Shown here one piece after another: positions 14,866 to 16,750 of a stretch of 16,750 nt of DNA (position 1 is the first letter of the stretch; every line of letters begins with the position of its first letter). Below the pieces are notes generated by a model, which saw only the letters and a list, made by a program, of their open reading frames with translations, did not search any database and was not told the DNA's origin. Source of the stretch: Alcanivorax sp. (GTDB taxonomy: Bacteria; Pseudomonadota; Gammaproteobacteria; Pseudomonadales; Alcanivoracaceae); NCBI GenBank assembly GCA_007135015.1, contig SLJS01000256.1, forward strand, positions 1 to 16,750, given 5' to 3'. Made by a program: the position numbers and the translations under genes.

Positions 14866-15894
14866 ATGCCGACTCAACTCCGGGCGCTCGCCTGGCTGCT
14901 GCTACCGATCCTGGCGCTGTCGCCGGTCGCGCTGGCAACGGACAACTACCTTGAACGGGCCGAGACAAGAGAGCTGATCGACCGGCTCGTTGACCAGGAA
15001 GGGCTCGACCGGCAGAAGCTGGAAGGCTACTTCCGGGACGCCCGCCGCGAGGAAAGGATTCTCGAGGCGATCGCCCGACCCGCCGAACGTGTACTGACCT
15101 GGGGCGAATACCAGGACATCTTTTTGAAGGAAGAGCGTGTGCGCCAGGGCGTGGCTTTCTTTAACGAACACCGGGAAATCTTCGAGCGGGCCGAGCGCGA
15201 AACCGGCGTGCCGGCGGAAATCATCCTGGCAATCCTGGGCGTGGAGACCCGCTACGGCCGCAGCAAGGGAAGCTGGCGCGTGCTGGATGCGCTGGTCACC
15301 CTGGGCTTCGACTACCCGCCCCGGGCGTCATTCTTCCGCGGTCAGCTGCGGCACCTGTTCCTGCTGGAAGAGGAAGCCGGCATCGACCCCGCCGAAGTGA
15401 AGGGCTCCTATGCCGGCGCCATCGGCTATCCGCAGTTCATTCCGTCCAGTTACCGCGCCTATGCAGTGGACTTCAGTGGCGACGGCCGTATCGATCTGGT
15501 CAACAGCCCGGCCGATGCCATCGGCAGCATCGCCAATTACCTGAAGGAACACCGCTGGCGTCGCGGCCATCCGGTAGCCGCCCGGGCGCGTACCGGCGAG
15601 GGGGGCTCCCGCAAGCACTTCGACAGCAACTACCGCCCGGATACCACCCTTGCCGAGCTGGAACGGAAGGGCGCCACTGCCCTGCCCTGCACGGATGATC
15701 TCAGCGAGTTCTGCATGGATCAGCCGGGCGAGACACGGGTTGCGGCCCTGGAACTCAAGGGCAAACACGGTCCCGAATACTGGATGGTTACGGATAACTT
15801 CTATGTGATTACCCGCTACAATCACAGTGAACTCTATGCCATGGCGGTCTATCATCTTTCCCGGATGCTGGCCGGACACCTGAAAACGCAATAA
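14866..15894 (+). CDS. mltB: Lytic murein transglycosylase B family (MltB/SltB1), probably soluble periplasmic
   Basis: The 342-residue enzyme cleaves the MurNAc-GlcNAc bond with formation of 1,6-anhydro ends. The catalytic Glu is 127 in LAILGVETRYGR. GYPQFIPSSYRAYAVDFSGDGRIDL is the family's conserved core, including a DxDxDG-like loop that binds calcium in E. coli Slt35. WMVTDNFYVITRYNHSELYAMAVYHL is the typical C-terminus. The signal peptide (1-24, VALA/TD) has no lipobox cysteine, unlike E. coli MltB. The protein is therefore probably free in the periplasm, as for the Pseudomonas SltB1 homologue. Start ATG 14866 follows AAGGAG at 14849-14854. It sits between rodA and rlpA, 16 and 15 bases away. 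Confidence 0.95.
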   Translation: MPTQLRALAWLLLPILALSPVALATDNYLERAETRELIDRLVDQEGLDRQKLEGYFRDARREERILEAIARPAERVLTWGEYQDIFLKEERVRQGVAFFNEHREIFERAERETGVPAEIILAILGVETRYGRSKGSWRVLDALVTLGFDYPPRASFFRGQLRHLFLLEEEAGIDPAEVKGSYAGAIGYPQFIPSSYRAYAVDFSGDGRIDLVNSPADAIGSIANYLKEHRWRRGHPVAARARTGEGGSRKHFDSNYRPDTTLAELERKGATALPCTDDLSEFCMDQPGETRVAALELKGKHGPEYWMVTDNFYVITRYNHSELYAMAVYHLSRMLAGHLKTQ

Positions 15895-15909
15895 GGCCCA
15901 GACCACGAC

Positions 15910-16750
15910 ATGCAACGCTCGATCCCCGTTCTCCTTGCCGTTGTGACCCTGGCCGCCGGGTGCGCCCACCGCGTGCCCGAAACCCCCGGCACCGACCGCT
16001 ATACCCAGGACCAGGACACCGCCCCGGACTACAACGAGCGCCCGGACGTGCACAGCATGCCGGAGCCCGAGCCCCGGCCCGAGCCCCGGGCCCGCTGGGG
16101 CAATCACAGCCCCTACACGGTGTTCGGCAAGACCTATGAAGTGCTCCCGGAGGCCGAGGGCTACGAGGCCGAGGGCATCGCCTCCTGGTATGGAAGCAAG
16201 TTTCACGGCCACCGCACCTCCAGCGGCGAAACCTTCGACATGTTCGAATTCACCGCCGCCCATCGCTACCTGCCATTGCCCGCCTGGGCCCGGGTGACCA
16301 ACCTGGAAAACGGCGAGTCCCTGGTGGTTCGCGTCAATGACCGGGGGCCCTTCCATCCGGACCGGGAAATCGATCTGTCCTGGGCCGCCGCCGAGCGGCT
16401 CGGCATTGCCGAGCAGGGCACGGGGCAGGTGCATGTGGAGGTCATCACGCCGGAGCCGGAACCTGAACCGGAAAAGGAACCGGCGCAGGCCATTGCCGCG
16501 GAGCCGACCCTGATCCCACAGCCCCAAGCGGGGGATCCGCCCGGCGCCACAAAGGCGCAAAGCGGCTACTACTTTCTCCAGGCAGGCGTTTTCCGTGAAC
16601 GGACTTCCGCCCGGCAGCTGCAGCAATCCCTGGGGCGGGAGTTTCCCTGGGAGATCACCCTCAAGACCGACCAGCAGGGCGACGAGCCCGTCTACCGGGT
16701 ACGACTGGGCCCCTTCGACTCCGAAACGGAGCAGCAGCGCGCCCGCCAGC
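15910..16750 (+). CDS. rlpA: RlpA septal lytic transglycosylase lipoprotein, C-terminus cut by window edge
   Basis: 280 codons are open to the right edge. Residues 1-18 are a lipoprotein signal with lipobox LAAGC (Cys 18). A Pro/Glu-rich linker (51-60, PEPEPRPEPR) is followed by a double-psi beta-barrel at about 85-180. Residues corresponding to those needed for RlpA transglycosylase activity in Pseudomonas are present: Glu 107 and Asp 110 (GETFD), His 118 (AAH) and Asp 144 (VNDRGPF). A second acidic Pro-rich linker (about 181-215) leads to a SPOR domain from about 219 (YYFLQAGVF) that runs off the edge. SPOR domains bind denuded glycan at the division septum. RlpA cleaves such glycan, aiding daughter-cell separation. 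ATG 15910 lacks a good ribosome site, but the signal peptide fixes the start. In relatives dacA follows. Confidence 0.95.
   Translation, partial: MQRSIPVLLAVVTLAAGCAHRVPETPGTDRYTQDQDTAPDYNERPDVHSMPEPEPRPEPRARWGNHSPYTVFGKTYEVLPEAEGYEAEGIASWYGSKFHGHRTSSGETFDMFEFTAAHRYLPLPAWARVTNLENGESLVVRVNDRGPFHPDREIDLSWAAAERLGIAEQGTGQVHVEVITPEPEPEPEKEPAQAIAAEPTLIPQPQAGDPPGATKAQSGYYFLQAGVFRERTSARQLQQSLGREFPWEITLKTDQQGDEPVYRVRLGPFDSETEQQRARQ

Noticed and set aside
15328..16626. 432-codon open frame on the minus strand opposite mltB and rlpA
   Set aside because: It spans two well-recognised plus-strand genes and is low-complexity Gly/Ala/Arg sequence.

Overview
This is a GC-rich chromosomal segment of a Gram-negative gammaproteobacterium. 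The right half (proA-nadD-rsfS-rlmH-mrdA-rodA-mltB-rlpA) is the cell-elongation and envelope gene order of Pseudomonas and related gammaproteobacteria. The outer-membrane two-partner secretion pair, the lipoprotein RlpA and the lytic transglycosylase fit that. Protein style suggests a Chromatiales/Ectothiorhodospiraceae or Halomonas-like lineage, but I cannot name a genus.

Left region (1-4756, minus strand): a two-partner secretion locus. The transporter gene tpsB (4756-3077) comes first. After a 282-base gap with its own likely promoter and a cluster of CCGGAAA motifs comes a very large exoprotein gene, tpsA (from 2794), which runs off the left edge. At least 931 codons are open with no stop or frameshift. 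The gene carries a signal peptide, the TPS secretion domain (NPNL, NPYGI) and a block resembling the conserved segment of CdiA/FhaB-type proteins that precedes their second repeat region. Any C-terminal toxin and immunity gene would lie beyond the window.

Middle region (4757-9000): a divergent gene for a secreted TPR/coiled-coil protein of unknown function (4907-6148) appears to share an overlapping bidirectional promoter with tpsB. A 249-base MITE-like element with nested inverted repeats follows (6174-6422). Then come an LCMT-like methyltransferase (6461-7315) and, converging on it, an RhlA-like alpha/beta hydrolase fused to a C-terminal PilZ (c-di-GMP-binding) domain (8700-7405). The 300 bases before proA hold hairpins and an intrinsic-terminator-like structure on the plus strand.

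Right region (9001-16750, plus strand): a tightly packed, probably operonic run. ProA makes proline, NadD makes NAD, RsfS silences ribosomes and RlmH methylates 23S rRNA. PBP2 and RodA form the elongasome synthase. MltB and RlpA are peptidoglycan-cleaving enzymes. Start-stop overlaps (proA/nadD, mrdA/rodA) and gaps of 2-33 bases support co-transcription. RlpA is cut by the right edge within its SPOR domain.

The most unusual items are the PilZ-hydrolase fusion, the unclassified protein divergent from the TPS locus, the MITE-like element and the repeat-rich tpsA promoter region.
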